Source: Plastoroseomonas arctica (GTDB lineage Bacteria; Pseudomonadota; Alphaproteobacteria; Acetobacterales; Acetobacteraceae). Taken from it: 64,000 nucleotides of DNA. The notes under the pieces were generated by a model that was not told the DNA's origin, did not search any database, and worked only from the letters and a program-made list of their open reading frames with translations. Of this stretch, positions 54,217-62,838 are shown one piece after another. The position numbers were made by a program, and so were the translations under genes. The stretch covers positions 62,001 through 126,000 of the forward strand of contig NZ_JAAEDH010000007.1 of assembly GCF_018128965.1 (NCBI RefSeq). Reading direction: 5' to 3'. The stretch's first letter is position 1, and each line of letters begins with the position of its first letter.

Positions 54217-54528
54217 ATGACCGCCACCGCCAATATGATCTTCGCTGACGGCATGTCCGACATCGCGATCGCCAACGGCGTCGCACGCATCACGCTGGCG
54301 CAGACGGGTGCGGAGGGGAAAACCGTGCCCGTGGCACAGCTGTGCGTGCCGGTGACGCAGCTGCCGGCCCTGGCGAACGGGCTGGTGCAGATGCTCAAGC
54401 AGCTGCAGGAGAAGGCGCAGGCTGCGGCCGCCGCGGCCGTACCGACCGCGCCGCAGCAGGAGAACCCGCCCCAGCTGGGTGGCCCGACGCTCTCGCCGGG
54501 CGCGTTCCGCTTCGGCGACAAGAACTAG
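54217..54528 (+). CDS. small hypothetical protein linked to type I secretion genes
   Basis: Protein of 103 aa with no signal peptide or membrane helix. The N-terminal half is compact and mixed (NMIFADGMSDIAIANGVARI); the middle is a Gln/Lys/Ala helix (LVQMLKQLQEKAQAAAAAA); the tail is Pro/Gly-rich. The family was not recognised. The 11-bp gap to the adaptor gene and same direction imply co-expression; it could be an export accessory or substrate-specific factor. Its TAG stop overlaps the TAG of the convergent Ldh gene (CTAG). Confidence 0.7.
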   Translation: MTATANMIFADGMSDIAIANGVARITLAQTGAEGKTVPVAQLCVPVTQLPALANGLVQMLKQLQEKAQAAAAAAVPTAPQQENPPQLGGPTLSPGAFRFGDKN

Positions 54529-55622
54529 GCGACCGCCTCCAGCACGAAGGCCGCGCCGCACCCGGCCGCGATCTCGCGCACATGCGCGACCAGCGCGTCA
54601 GGCAGCGGGATGCCCTGCGCGAGCCGGCGCGCACGCTCGCTATCCTCGGGGTCGCCTGGGATCATCACCGGCACGCCCTGCTCCGCCGGCCGCGTGCCGC
54701 GCAGGACCGCGATCTCGGCGGCCATCTGCGCCTCGAAGGCTCCCTCCTCGCGGATCGCGCCAGGGTTCAGCGCCATGACGAAATGGCCGATGTCGTCGCC
54801 CTCGCCCGGCGCGCGGCGCGCCTTGTGCACGGCAGGGAAAGCCGCGCCCGGCAGCGTCGCGGCCAGGACATGCGCCATCATGGCAAGGCCATAGCCCTTG
54901 TGGCTGCCCATTGCCGCCGTCCCGCCCAGCGGCGAGATCCCGCCGCCCTTCGCGTTGAACAGCCGATCATAGCCCTCATGCGGATCGACCACCGGCGTGC
55001 CGGCCTCATCGAGCACCCAGCCCTCCGGCAGCGGCTTGTCCTTGAGGTGGTAGACCTTGACCTTGTTGCCTGCGACCGTCGTGGTCGCCATGTCCAGCAC
55101 AAAGGGACGCTCGCTGGCCGCGGGGGCCGCGAAGGCGATCGGGTTGGTCCCCAGCATCGGCTCCGCGCCCCGCGTCGGCACCATCAGCAGGTTGCGCGCC
55201 GAGCTCGTCACCAGCCCGATCATCCCGGCATCGGACGCCATGCGCGCGTAATACCCCGCCGCGCCGAAATGATGCGAGTTGCGCACCGCGACGATGCCCA
55301 CGCCATGCGCCCGCGCCTTGCCGATGGCGAGGCGCATCCCGCTCCAGCACGCGAAATGGCCCAGCGCCGCGCCGCCATCCATCAGCACCACCGCGCCCGC
55401 ATCGCGCTCCACGATGGGCCGCGCGTCGAGCTTCAGCTGCCCGTCACGGCGCATGCCGTCATACATCATCACCATCGAGATGCCGTGGCTGTCGATGCCC
55501 ATCAAGTCGGTCTCGACCATCACCTCCGCCGTCACCGCGGCGATGTCCTGGGGCATCCCCCAGGCGCCGAGAATGGCCAGGATCTGCGCCCGGACCGACG
55601 CTTCGCTTGCGTGCATCGCCAT
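54525..55622 (-). CDS. Ldh-family oxidoreductase (malate/L-lactate/ureidoglycolate dehydrogenase type)
   Basis: Protein of 365 aa in the Ldh_2/ComC family of NAD(P)-dependent 2-hydroxyacid dehydrogenases. Signatures are TDLMGIDSHGISMV, VRNSHHFGAAGYYARMA, GTNPIAFAAPA, FVLDMATT and MGSHKGYGLAMM. It would oxidise a 2-hydroxy acid or reduce a 2-oxo acid. The ATG at 55622 overlaps the Bug receptor stop by one base (TGATG), so it is co-translated. It is the last gene of the dioxygenase-hydrolase-receptor-dehydrogenase group. Confidence 0.9.
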   Translation of the reverse strand: MAMHASEASVRAQILAILGAWGMPQDIAAVTAEVMVETDLMGIDSHGISMVMMYDGMRRDGQLKLDARPIVERDAGAVVLMDGGAALGHFACWSGMRLAIGKARAHGVGIVAVRNSHHFGAAGYYARMASDAGMIGLVTSSARNLLMVPTRGAEPMLGTNPIAFAAPAASERPFVLDMATTTVAGNKVKVYHLKDKPLPEGWVLDEAGTPVVDPHEGYDRLFNAKGGGISPLGGTAAMGSHKGYGLAMMAHVLAATLPGAAFPAVHKARRAPGEGDDIGHFVMALNPGAIREEGAFEAQMAAEIAVLRGTRPAEQGVPVMIPGDPEDSERARRLAQGIPLPDALVAHVREIAAGCGAAFVLEAVA

Positions 55623-56590
55623 CAATCCACACTCGCCCCAGTTGCCCGCACAATCGGCACCCAGCGCTCGATCTCGCTGCCGATGAACGCCCGCGTCGCC
55701 TCGGGGTTCATCCCCTCCGGAATGGTGTTGCCCACCGCCACCAGGCGGTCGCGTACATCGGGCAGCTTCAGCACCTCCGCGATCTGCTCATAGAGGAACT
55801 GCCGCACCGGGAGCGGCGTGCCGAGCGTGGCCGACCACGGCGCCCACGTCGTCGCCTGGTAGGCCGGCAGGCCTGCCTCGGCGCTCGTCGGAACCTCCGG
55901 CGCCATCCGGCTGCGGACCGGCGTCGCGATCACGATGCCCCGCACCGTTCCGGCGCGGATGTGGTCGGAGAGAAAACTGATCGTGTCCGCCTGGAACGAG
56001 GTCCGCCCACCCGCGAGATCCGTGAACGCGGCCGCCGAACCGCGATACGGCACATGCACCGCCTCCACCCCCAACAGCGACACAAGCATCGCGCCGGCGA
56101 TATGGCCCGTCGTCCCGTTCCCCGAGGACCCGTAGGTGAACTGTCCTGGGCGCGACAGAAGCACCGCCCGGAACTCGGCCAGCGTCGTCACACCAAGCGA
56201 CGGATGCACCGCCACCGCGATCGCCGAATGGCTGCTGATGGTGATGTGGTCCACACCCGTCAGCGGATGAACCGCGAGCGAGCGATACAACCCCACATTC
56301 AAGGCGTGGCTACCGAGCGCACCCACCAGCAAGGTATGCCCATCCGGCGCCGCACGCGCCAACTCGCCGAACGCCACGATGCCGCCGCCTGACGGGCGAT
56401 TCTCCACCACGAATTGCTGGCTGAGCCGCGCAGACAACGCCGTCGAGATCAGGCGCGCATTGATGTCCGCATTGCCGCCGGCCGCCAGCGCCACGAGCAC
56501 CCGGACAGGGCGCGCGGGGTACTCGCCCAGGCGCGGCTGCGCCGATGCAACGCCCGAAAGTAGCAGCAAGACAGCGATCAGGCGAACCAT
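55622..56590 (-). CDS. tripartite tricarboxylate (Bug/TctC) periplasmic receptor
   Basis: Protein of 322 aa. A signal peptide (LIAVLLLLSGVASAQ) is followed by YPARPVRVLVALAAGGNADI, VVENRPSGGG, APDGHTLL and HVPYRGSAAAFTDLAGG. The glycine-rich loop reads AAGGNAD rather than the common PPGGxxD, so ligand contacts may differ. GGGGAGGGG lies ~8 nt before the ATG. It lies downstream of the FAH gene across repeat F and is coupled to the Ldh gene. No TctAB genes are nearby. Confidence 0.92.
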   Translation of the reverse strand: MVRLIAVLLLLSGVASAQPRLGEYPARPVRVLVALAAGGNADINARLISTALSARLSQQFVVENRPSGGGIVAFGELARAAPDGHTLLVGALGSHALNVGLYRSLAVHPLTGVDHITISSHSAIAVAVHPSLGVTTLAEFRAVLLSRPGQFTYGSSGNGTTGHIAGAMLVSLLGVEAVHVPYRGSAAAFTDLAGGRTSFQADTISFLSDHIRAGTVRGIVIATPVRSRMAPEVPTSAEAGLPAYQATTWAPWSATLGTPLPVRQFLYEQIAEVLKLPDVRDRLVAVGNTIPEGMNPEATRAFIGSEIERWVPIVRATGASVD

Positions 56591-56612
56591 GAAGCCCCTC
56601 CCCCAAGGAAGA

Positions 56613-56665
56613 CTGGGGGAAATGAATTTCCCCCAGACCCCCAATCTTCTATTTTTATCGATTGG
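56613..56665 (+). repeat. GGGGAAA-hairpin intergenic repeat, copy F
   Basis: A perfect 10-bp stem CTGGGGGAAA-TGAA-TTTCCCCCAG (56613-56636), ACCCCC, ATCTTCTATTTTTA and CGATTGG. The hairpin side faces the Bug start 23 nt away; the tail ends 9 nt from the FAH stop. Confidence 0.85.
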
Positions 56666-56674
56666 TCCACGGCA

Positions 56675-57547
56675 CTAGGCGATTCCGTGATCCAGGACGC
56701 CGATGCCCTCGACCGAGAGAGCCATCCGATCGCCGCTGCCCAGATAGCGCGGCGGCTTGCGGAAATGCCCGCTGCCGCTCGGCGTGCCGGTCGCGATCAC
56801 GTCGCCCGTCCGCAACACCAGAAATCGCGACAGATATGCAATCAGCGCGGCCACCGAGAAGATCAGGTCGCGCGTATTCCCCTCCTGCACCACCTCCCCG
56901 TTCAGGCGGCACTCCAATCCAACCTGCCATGGCTCGCCGAATTCATCAGCCGTCACGATCCACGGACCTATCGGGCAGAACCCGTCGAGCCCCTTCGCGA
57001 AACTCGTCATGGGCAAGGGCTGGTCGAACTGGAACTCCCGCGCCGAGACATCATTCAGCACCGTATACCCCGCCACATGATCCAACGCCTGGCTCTCCAT
57101 CACCCCCGACGCCTCGCGCCCGATGACGACCGCCAGCTCCACCTCCCAATCCGGCTTCGTCACCGAAGGCGGGATGTGCACCAGCGTCCCCGGCCCACAC
57201 ACCGAAGAAGACGGCTTGAGGAAGATCCGTGGCGCCTCCAGCTTCGGCCCACCGACCTCCGCCGCATGCGCCCCGTAGTTCCGCCCCACTCCCAGGATCT
57301 TTCCCGGCACCAGCGGCGCCAACAGGCCCGCGATTGGCCGCCGCAACGCCGCATTCTCCGGCCGTGCCGTGAAGGCCAGGGCCCGCGCGCAAGCCGTCAT
57401 GGCCGCTTCGTCGTCCAGCAGCGCGACCATGTCCGTCGGCAACACCGCGGCCCCCTCGCCCGCCGCTGCATCCAGAGCCGCCTGCAACGGCACCAGCGCC
57501 TCGCCGAGGATGCCACACAGCCCAGCCTCCGTCCGCGCGAGCCTCAC
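56675..57547 (-). CDS. fumarylacetoacetate hydrolase (FAH) family protein
   Basis: Protein of 290 aa. The FAH C-terminal domain has ILGVGRNYGAHAAE, FLKPSSSV, a metal-binding acidic pair in DWEVELAVVIG, YTVLNDVSAREFQ and GTPSGSGHFRKPPRYL. It would cleave a C-C bond or decarboxylate/isomerise a beta-dicarbonyl acid. GTG is the start and overlaps the TauD-like stop (GTGA). With the dioxygenase it suggests breakdown of an aromatic or hydroxylated acid (inference). Confidence 0.92.
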   Translation of the reverse strand: MRLARTEAGLCGILGEALVPLQAALDAAAGEGAAVLPTDMVALLDDEAAMTACARALAFTARPENAALRRPIAGLLAPLVPGKILGVGRNYGAHAAEVGGPKLEAPRIFLKPSSSVCGPGTLVHIPPSVTKPDWEVELAVVIGREASGVMESQALDHVAGYTVLNDVSAREFQFDQPLPMTSFAKGLDGFCPIGPWIVTADEFGEPWQVGLECRLNGEVVQEGNTRDLIFSVAALIAYLSRFLVLRTGDVIATGTPSGSGHFRKPPRYLGSGDRMALSVEGIGVLDHGIA

Positions 57548-58425
57548 GCCGCAAGCGCCGCGTAGTCGAGGCTCGCCATCACCTGCACGCGGAGGATGAA
57601 GCGTGGCTCATCCTCCGCGTAATCGGCCACCGCGTTGTGGGTCGTGCCGATATTGTCCCACATCAGCACGTCGCCCTCGCTCCACAGGTGGCTGTAGAGA
57701 AAGCGCGCCTCGCTCTGGTGGCGGAACAGGAAGCCCAGCAGCGCGTCGCTCTCGGCGCGCTCCAGACCCTCGATGTGCATCGCGTAGCCGGGATTGCAGT
57801 ACAGCACCCGCCGGCCGGTGACCGGATGCACCCGGAAGATGGGCTGGCGCACGGGCGGCTTGGCCGCCTTCTGCGCCTCGGTCAGCGCCTTGCGGATGCT
57901 GCCAGGCCGCGCGCGCATGACATCCCAGAACTTCTCGAAATCATGCACCGCGAAGCGACCCTCCAGCCGCTGCCGCACTTCCTCCGGCAGCGTGTCATAG
58001 GCGGCGTGCTGGTTGCGGAACTGCGTCGCCCCCAGCACCCGCCCGTCGCGCCGCGGCACGCGCTTCGCATGCAGCACGTTGGCTAGCGCGATGTCGTGCG
58101 AATAGCTCATATCGGTGTGCCAGCCCTGCCCCGCATCGGACAGGCCCACGGGCTTGCCCGCCGCATCCCGCTCATTGGACAGGATCATCACCTCGGGGTG
58201 GCCCGGCGCGTGGAACATGTTCGCGACGTTGACCTCGAGGTCGCCGAAGCGCGACCCGAAGGTGCTCACCGCCGGAGCGTCCAGATCCTGGTTCGGAAAG
58301 CACAGCACCCCGTAATGGCCCAGCGCGCGCAGCACATCGCGCCGCGCCGCGTCGCCCAGCGGCTGTGCGAGATCGATCCCCTCGACGCGCGCGCCGAGCC
58401 CGGCATTGTTCGGTGTGATCTCCAT
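57544..58425 (-). CDS. TauD/TfdA-family Fe(II)/2-oxoglutarate dioxygenase
   Basis: Protein of 293 aa. The iron triad is visible as His103-Thr-Asp105 (WHTDMSYS) and His263 (GTTHNAVADY), with the 2-oxoglutarate-binding Arg in EPRFILRV. TauD-like enzymes hydroxylate sulfonates, phenoxyacetates or similar acids, leading to cleavage. AGGAGG lies 6-7 nt before the ATG at 58425. It leads an operon with FAH, Bug and Ldh genes. The true substrate is unknown. Confidence 0.92.
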   Translation of the reverse strand: MEITPNNAGLGARVEGIDLAQPLGDAARRDVLRALGHYGVLCFPNQDLDAPAVSTFGSRFGDLEVNVANMFHAPGHPEVMILSNERDAAGKPVGLSDAGQGWHTDMSYSHDIALANVLHAKRVPRRDGRVLGATQFRNQHAAYDTLPEEVRQRLEGRFAVHDFEKFWDVMRARPGSIRKALTEAQKAAKPPVRQPIFRVHPVTGRRVLYCNPGYAMHIEGLERAESDALLGFLFRHQSEARFLYSHLWSEGDVLMWDNIGTTHNAVADYAEDEPRFILRVQVMASLDYAALAA

Positions 58426-58538
58426 GGCCGTCCTCCTGTTCTTGGAGGGAAGGGTCTGCCGGCCACACTGCGCCGTCAACTGCGCCCGGAACCCTTGGAA
58501 TCCTTGGCAAACAATCGACGTTTCGGTATGGAAATCCC

Positions 58539-60050
58539 ATGCGCATCCTCCGGTCCCTCGCGTTCGCCCTCGCGCTCTGCGCGCCCGTCCTGCTGCCCGC
58601 CACGGTGCGCGCGCAAGGCACCACCCTGGCCGCCCCGCAGGCCGGGCTCGCCGCCCTCGCCGCCCGCCTTCGCGCGTTGGACGCGGATGGCCTGGACCCG
58701 CGCCACTACGCCATTCCCGAGGAGGCGCTGGCCACGTCCGACCCCACGCTCTACCGCGCCATGCTCGCCAATGCCGCCGACGCGGCCATGGTCGACCTGC
58801 TGCATGGCCGCGCGCGCGCCATCGGCGGCCGCCCCGACATCCGCCGCGACGCGACCGCGCACATGCTGGAACCCTGGCGCGCCGAGCTCGCCAGCACCGC
58901 CAACCCGGCCGCCACGCTCGAACGTGCGGCCCTGCACCACCCCGAGATCGCCCCGCTGCGCGCGGCCCTGGCCGAGGCGCGTGCCATCGTCGCCCGCGGC
59001 CCCGCCCAGGCCATCCCCACCGAGGGCCCGCACACCATCGAGCCCGGCAGCACCGACGCCCGCCGCATGCCCCTGCTGCGCGCCCGCCTCGCCATCGAGG
59101 AGCCGGCACTCGCCGCACTCCCCGCTCCGGACCCGGCGCTCTACGACGAGCCCCTCGTCGAGGCCGTCAAGCGCTGGCAGGCCCGCGAAGGCTATGAGGC
59201 CGATGGCCGCATCGGCCGCATCACCCTCGCCGCGCTGAACCGCCCGCTCGATAGCCGCGTGATGCAGCTGCGCGCCAATATCGACATGCGCCGCGGCCTG
59301 GCAGCGCCGGAGACGCATCGCCGCATTGAGGTGAACCTGCCGCACCAGCGCCTGCAGTTGCTCGAAGGCAGCACGCCCGTGCTGGACATGGCGGTCATCG
59401 TCGGCCGGCCCGATCGCGCCACGCCGCTGATGCGCGTGCGCATGAACGCGGTGCAGTTCAACCCGAGCTGGGGCGTGCCCGAGCGCAACGCGCGCCAGGA
59501 CCTGCTGCCGCGCTTCCAGCGCGACCCGGCGGGGATGCAGGCGCGCGGCTTCCGCCTCTACGGCAATGTCGACGGCGTGCGGACGGTCGTGGACGCAACC
59601 ACGGTCGATTGGACCGCGATGAACCGCAACAACTTCCCCTATTTCATCCGCCAGGACGCTGGTGACACGAATGCGCTCGGCCGCATCAAGTTCATCATGC
59701 CCAATGGCGAGGACATCTACATGCACGACACGCCGGACCGGCATCTGTTCCGCCGCCCGGACCGTGCCTTCTCCTCGGGCTGCATCCGGCTCGAACGGCC
59801 GATGGAAATGCTCGACGCCGCTCTGTCCGGCACGCCGGGCTGGGACCGGGCGCGGGCCCAGCGCGTGCTCGACAGCCGCGCGACGTCCGGCACTGCCATC
59901 ACGCGGACCGTTCCGGTGGCGCTGATCTACACCACCGCGATCGTGAGGGATGGCGGGGTGGTGCTGCGCCACGATTTGTATAATCACGACGCGACCTACG
60001 TTCGTGCGATGGATGCCGCATCCACCCGCACCCGCACCGCGAGTCGTTGA
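58539..60050 (+). CDS. L,D-transpeptidase (YcbB-like) with peptidoglycan-binding domain
   Basis: Protein of 503 aa. A signal peptide (SLAFALALCAPVLLPATVRAQ) is followed by a helical N-terminal domain, a PG_binding_1 segment (VEAVKRWQAREGYEADGRIG) and a YkuD catalytic domain with MHDTPDRHLF and the nucleophile Cys415 in SSGCIRLERP. It forms 3-3 cross-links, or attaches proteins, in periplasmic peptidoglycan. A DUF882 gene starts 5 bp after its stop. It is divergent from the dioxygenase operon. Confidence 0.93.
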   Translation: MRILRSLAFALALCAPVLLPATVRAQGTTLAAPQAGLAALAARLRALDADGLDPRHYAIPEEALATSDPTLYRAMLANAADAAMVDLLHGRARAIGGRPDIRRDATAHMLEPWRAELASTANPAATLERAALHHPEIAPLRAALAEARAIVARGPAQAIPTEGPHTIEPGSTDARRMPLLRARLAIEEPALAALPAPDPALYDEPLVEAVKRWQAREGYEADGRIGRITLAALNRPLDSRVMQLRANIDMRRGLAAPETHRRIEVNLPHQRLQLLEGSTPVLDMAVIVGRPDRATPLMRVRMNAVQFNPSWGVPERNARQDLLPRFQRDPAGMQARGFRLYGNVDGVRTVVDATTVDWTAMNRNNFPYFIRQDAGDTNALGRIKFIMPNGEDIYMHDTPDRHLFRRPDRAFSSGCIRLERPMEMLDAALSGTPGWDRARAQRVLDSRATSGTAITRTVPVALIYTTAIVRDGGVVLRHDLYNHDATYVRAMDAASTRTRTASR

Positions 60051-60055
60051 CCCTT

Positions 60056-60721
60056 ATGCGTTTCATCGAAGCCTGCCCCTGCTGCGCCGACGCCCAGACC
60101 GACACCGCGCCCGCCCTGCCCCGCCGCGCCTGGCTGCGCGGCGCGGCTGGCCTGCTCACGCTGAGCGCCGCCGCCTGCGCACCCGACGCTTCCACCAGCC
60201 CCGGCCCGACCACGACCTCGGCCGGGGCGGATTCCTATCGCCGCGGCCGTGATCCCGGGCCGGCCTCGCTCGCCTCCGGCCCGCCGCGCAGCTTGCGCGT
60301 GCGCCGCGGTGCCACCGGCGACAGCTTCTCGGGCGTCTATTGGCAGAACGGCCGCTACGACCGCGAGGCGATGGCGAAGCTGAACGCCGTCTTCCGCGAT
60401 CCTGGCCGCGACGAGGCGACACCGATGGACCCGCGCCTGTTCGACATCCTTGCGCGGCTGCACGGCGTCATCGGCAGCCAGGAACCCTACGAGCTGCTCA
60501 GCGGCTACCGCACGCCCGAGACCAACGCCGCCGGCGCAGCGCGCTCGCGCCGGGTCTCGCGCGTGTCGCTGCACATGTCCGGCATGGCCGCCGACGTGCG
60601 CCTCGCGGACCGGCCGCCGCTCGCCCTTGCGCGCCTGGCCGCCGAGCTGCAGACCGGCGGCATCGGGCTGTACAGCTCCGGCTTCGTCCACGTGGATTGC
60701 GGGCCGGCGCGGCGCTGGTAA
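60056..60721 (+). CDS. DUF882 (YcbK-like, M15-type) cell-wall protein
   Basis: Protein of 221 aa. The N-terminus has two Arg (PRRAWLRGAAGLLTLSAAAC) resembling a Tat signal ending in a possible lipobox Cys. The C-terminal DUF882 domain carries the M15-like metal residues in SLHMSGMAADVRL (His, Asp) and FVHVD. It probably trims peptidoglycan or binds it. It is coupled with the L,D-transpeptidase, the same pairing as ycbB-ycbK in enterics. A TTG start at 60047 is possible but lacks the family pattern. Confidence 0.88.
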   Translation: MRFIEACPCCADAQTDTAPALPRRAWLRGAAGLLTLSAAACAPDASTSPGPTTTSAGADSYRRGRDPGPASLASGPPRSLRVRRGATGDSFSGVYWQNGRYDREAMAKLNAVFRDPGRDEATPMDPRLFDILARLHGVIGSQEPYELLSGYRTPETNAAGAARSRRVSRVSLHMSGMAADVRLADRPPLALARLAAELQTGGIGLYSSGFVHVDCGPARRW

Positions 60722-60742
60722 TGCGGCGCGCGCGGCAACCAA

Positions 60743-61750
60743 TCACGTCCAGGGATTGCGCGGCTTTTCGCTGAAGGCGCCGGTCCATGGTGGGACGGTG
60801 GTCGCCGGCGCCGCCAGGTCATGGCCGCCGGCATAGCGCACCAGTGCGGCGACGCGCGCCGCGATCGGGGGATGCGTCGCGGTGAGCGAGGCGAGCCATC
60901 CCTGCCCCGGTGGATCGTCAAGGAACATCGCGCGCACTTGCCCGGGGATCGCCGGCATGGCGCTCTGCCCCTCGATCCGGCGCAGTGCGGCGATCATTCC
61001 GTCGGCGTCCTGCGTCAGCTCAACCGCACCAGCATCGGCGAGGAATTCCCGCCGCCGCGACAGCGCGAGCTGCAGCACGAAGCCCAGCCCCCAGGCGAAG
61101 GAGACCACCACGAAGCCGATGATCGTCGCCGCCATGCTGCCGCGCCGGTCGCCGCCACGGAACCGCATGCCGCGGAACAGCATCTGCGCCACCAGCGAGA
61201 TCACCCCCGAGAACACCGCCGCGATCACCAGCAGCCGCGCATCGCCGTTGCGGATATGGGTCAGCTCATGCGCCAGCACGCCGCGCAGCTCGGCCTCGTC
61301 GAGTGCCTGCAGCAGGCCCCGCGTTACCGTCACGGCGCCCTTGTTGCGTGACAGGCCCGAGGCGAAGGCGTTGCGCTCCGGCGTCTCGATCACCGCCAGG
61401 CGCGGCATGGCGATCCCGCGCGAGATGCACAGCGCCTCGAGCGTGTTCCACAGCAGCGGCTCCTCGCTGCGGGTCACCCGGCGCGCGCCGGTGATACCGT
61501 CGATGATCGCTTGGTTCGCGACCCAGGCGATGGCGAACCAGATCAGCGCGCCGATGCAGGCGAACCCGAAGAAATACGGCCACTGCGCCGCCGAGGAGCG
61601 CAGTGCCGAGGCCAGCCCGCGCGGGTCGTCGTTGAAGATCAGCGCGAGCCCATAGGCCATGATCGCGAGCAGTACGGGAAAGCCGGCGAGCAGCAGGCCG
61701 GATTTCCACAGGTTGTTCCAGATATGCGTCCGCAGCCCGTAGGCGCCCAC
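60743..61750 (-). CDS. M48-family zinc metalloprotease (HtpX-like)
   Basis: Protein of 335 aa. Four hydrophobic spans (around 18-38, 58-80, 171-191, 208-230) and a cytoplasmic catalytic domain with HELTH at 161-165 and Glu235 in RRREFLADA as third zinc ligand. It is a membrane quality-control protease. GTG at 61750 is the start. It follows the lemA gene by 9 bp, a pairing seen often with HtpX-like proteases. It is longer at the C-terminus than E. coli HtpX. Confidence 0.92.
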   Translation of the reverse strand: MGAYGLRTHIWNNLWKSGLLLAGFPVLLAIMAYGLALIFNDDPRGLASALRSSAAQWPYFFGFACIGALIWFAIAWVANQAIIDGITGARRVTRSEEPLLWNTLEALCISRGIAMPRLAVIETPERNAFASGLSRNKGAVTVTRGLLQALDEAELRGVLAHELTHIRNGDARLLVIAAVFSGVISLVAQMLFRGMRFRGGDRRGSMAATIIGFVVVSFAWGLGFVLQLALSRRREFLADAGAVELTQDADGMIAALRRIEGQSAMPAIPGQVRAMFLDDPPGQGWLASLTATHPPIAARVAALVRYAGGHDLAAPATTVPPWTGAFSEKPRNPWT

Positions 61751-61759
61751 GACCCTGCC

Positions 61760-62317
61760 TCAGAACTTCACCGACGGCACGACCTGCACCGCGGCCTTGT
61801 CCGCCTCGCTCAATTCGAAGAAGCCGCGCTCCTTGAAGCCGACGGAATTCGCGAAGGCGACCGCAGGGATGCTCTCGCGCATGGCGTTGTATTCGGAGAC
61901 GGCGTTGTTGAAGAAGCGCCGCGCCGCCGCGATCTTGTTCTCGAGGTCGGAAAGCTCGTTCTGCAGGCCGAGGAAGTTCGCATTGGCCTTGAGGTCGGGG
62001 TAGTTCTCGGCCAGCGCGAAGATCTGGCGGAGCGAGGCGTTCAGCGCGCCCTCGGCGACACCCGCCGCCGCCGGCCCATCGGCGCGCACCGCCGCGTTGC
62101 GCGCGGCGACCACCGCCTCAAGCGTGCCGCGTTCATGCGCGACATAGCCCTTCACCACCTCGACCAGGTTCGGCACCAGGTCGTGGCGCTGTTTGAGCTG
62201 CACGTCGACATCCGACCACGCCTGGTTGGTGACCTGGCGGAGCGAGACGAGGCGGTTATAGGCGAGGAAGAGCCACAGGATGATGGCGCCGACGACGCCA
62301 AGGACGATCCATTTCAT
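61760..62317 (-). CDS. lemA: LemA family protein
   Basis: Protein of 185 aa. One N-terminal membrane helix (WIVLGVVGAIILWLFLAYN) is followed by the helical LemA domain with NQAWSDVDVQLKQRHDLVPNLVE, ENYPDLKANANFLGLQNEL and AVSEYNAMRESIPAVAFA. Molecular function is unknown; it acts in membranes, often beside M48 proteases. The ATG at 62317 has AAGGTG upstream. It leads a two-gene operon with the protease. Confidence 0.94.
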   Translation of the reverse strand: MKWIVLGVVGAIILWLFLAYNRLVSLRQVTNQAWSDVDVQLKQRHDLVPNLVEVVKGYVAHERGTLEAVVAARNAAVRADGPAAAGVAEGALNASLRQIFALAENYPDLKANANFLGLQNELSDLENKIAAARRFFNNAVSEYNAMRESIPAVAFANSVGFKERGFFELSEADKAAVQVVPSVKF

Positions 62318-62428
62318 GCGGGCACCTTGGGGATGATCCGCCAAGGCTAGAGCAATTCCTCACCGGATGACATTGCCCGCCTGTCGGTGCGCCGCCGCGG
62401 CATCGCCGCGCCAAACTGGGCGCGGGCC

Positions 62429-62680
62429 TCAGCCCTCGCGCGCAATGACGATCAGCGCGTCAAGCCGCTCGCAGATCGCGTCATTGACGGTGTTGAGCTG
62501 CAGCATCGGCACGACCTCGGCGTCGATTCGCTGTGCGGCGGCAGGGTTGGTCTGGATCAGGGCGGGCATCAGCTCTGCGAGAATGGCGACCTTCTGGCCG
62601 GCGATTTCCGTCGTGCATTCCGCCCGCGCCGCGCCGCAGGCCAGCAGCGCCACGACCAATGCCATCGAGGTTCGAATCAT
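62429..62680 (-). CDS. small secreted hypothetical protein
   Basis: Protein of 83 aa. A signal peptide (TSMALVVALLACGAARA) would release a 63-aa chain with Cys22 and Cys70, able to form one disulfide, and three short helices. The family was not recognised. GGAG lies 9 nt before the ATG at 62680. It has ~110 bp before lemA and ~160 bp from the MFS gene, so it may be a separate unit. Confidence 0.6.
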   Translation of the reverse strand: MIRTSMALVVALLACGAARAECTTEIAGQKVAILAELMPALIQTNPAAAQRIDAEVVPMLQLNTVNDAICERLDALIVIAREG

Positions 62681-62838
62681 CGCCAAAGCTCCGTCCGGTC
62701 CGCCGAGAATCGGCTCCGAGAGCGCAACGATGACACGGCGCCGGCGCTGCAGCCAGCCGGCCGTCGCGGCGCCGTGATGACATTCGCGGGGCACCCTGAG
62801 AGGCTGCACCGCCGTGTTCCCGAGGTGCCCTGACTTTC

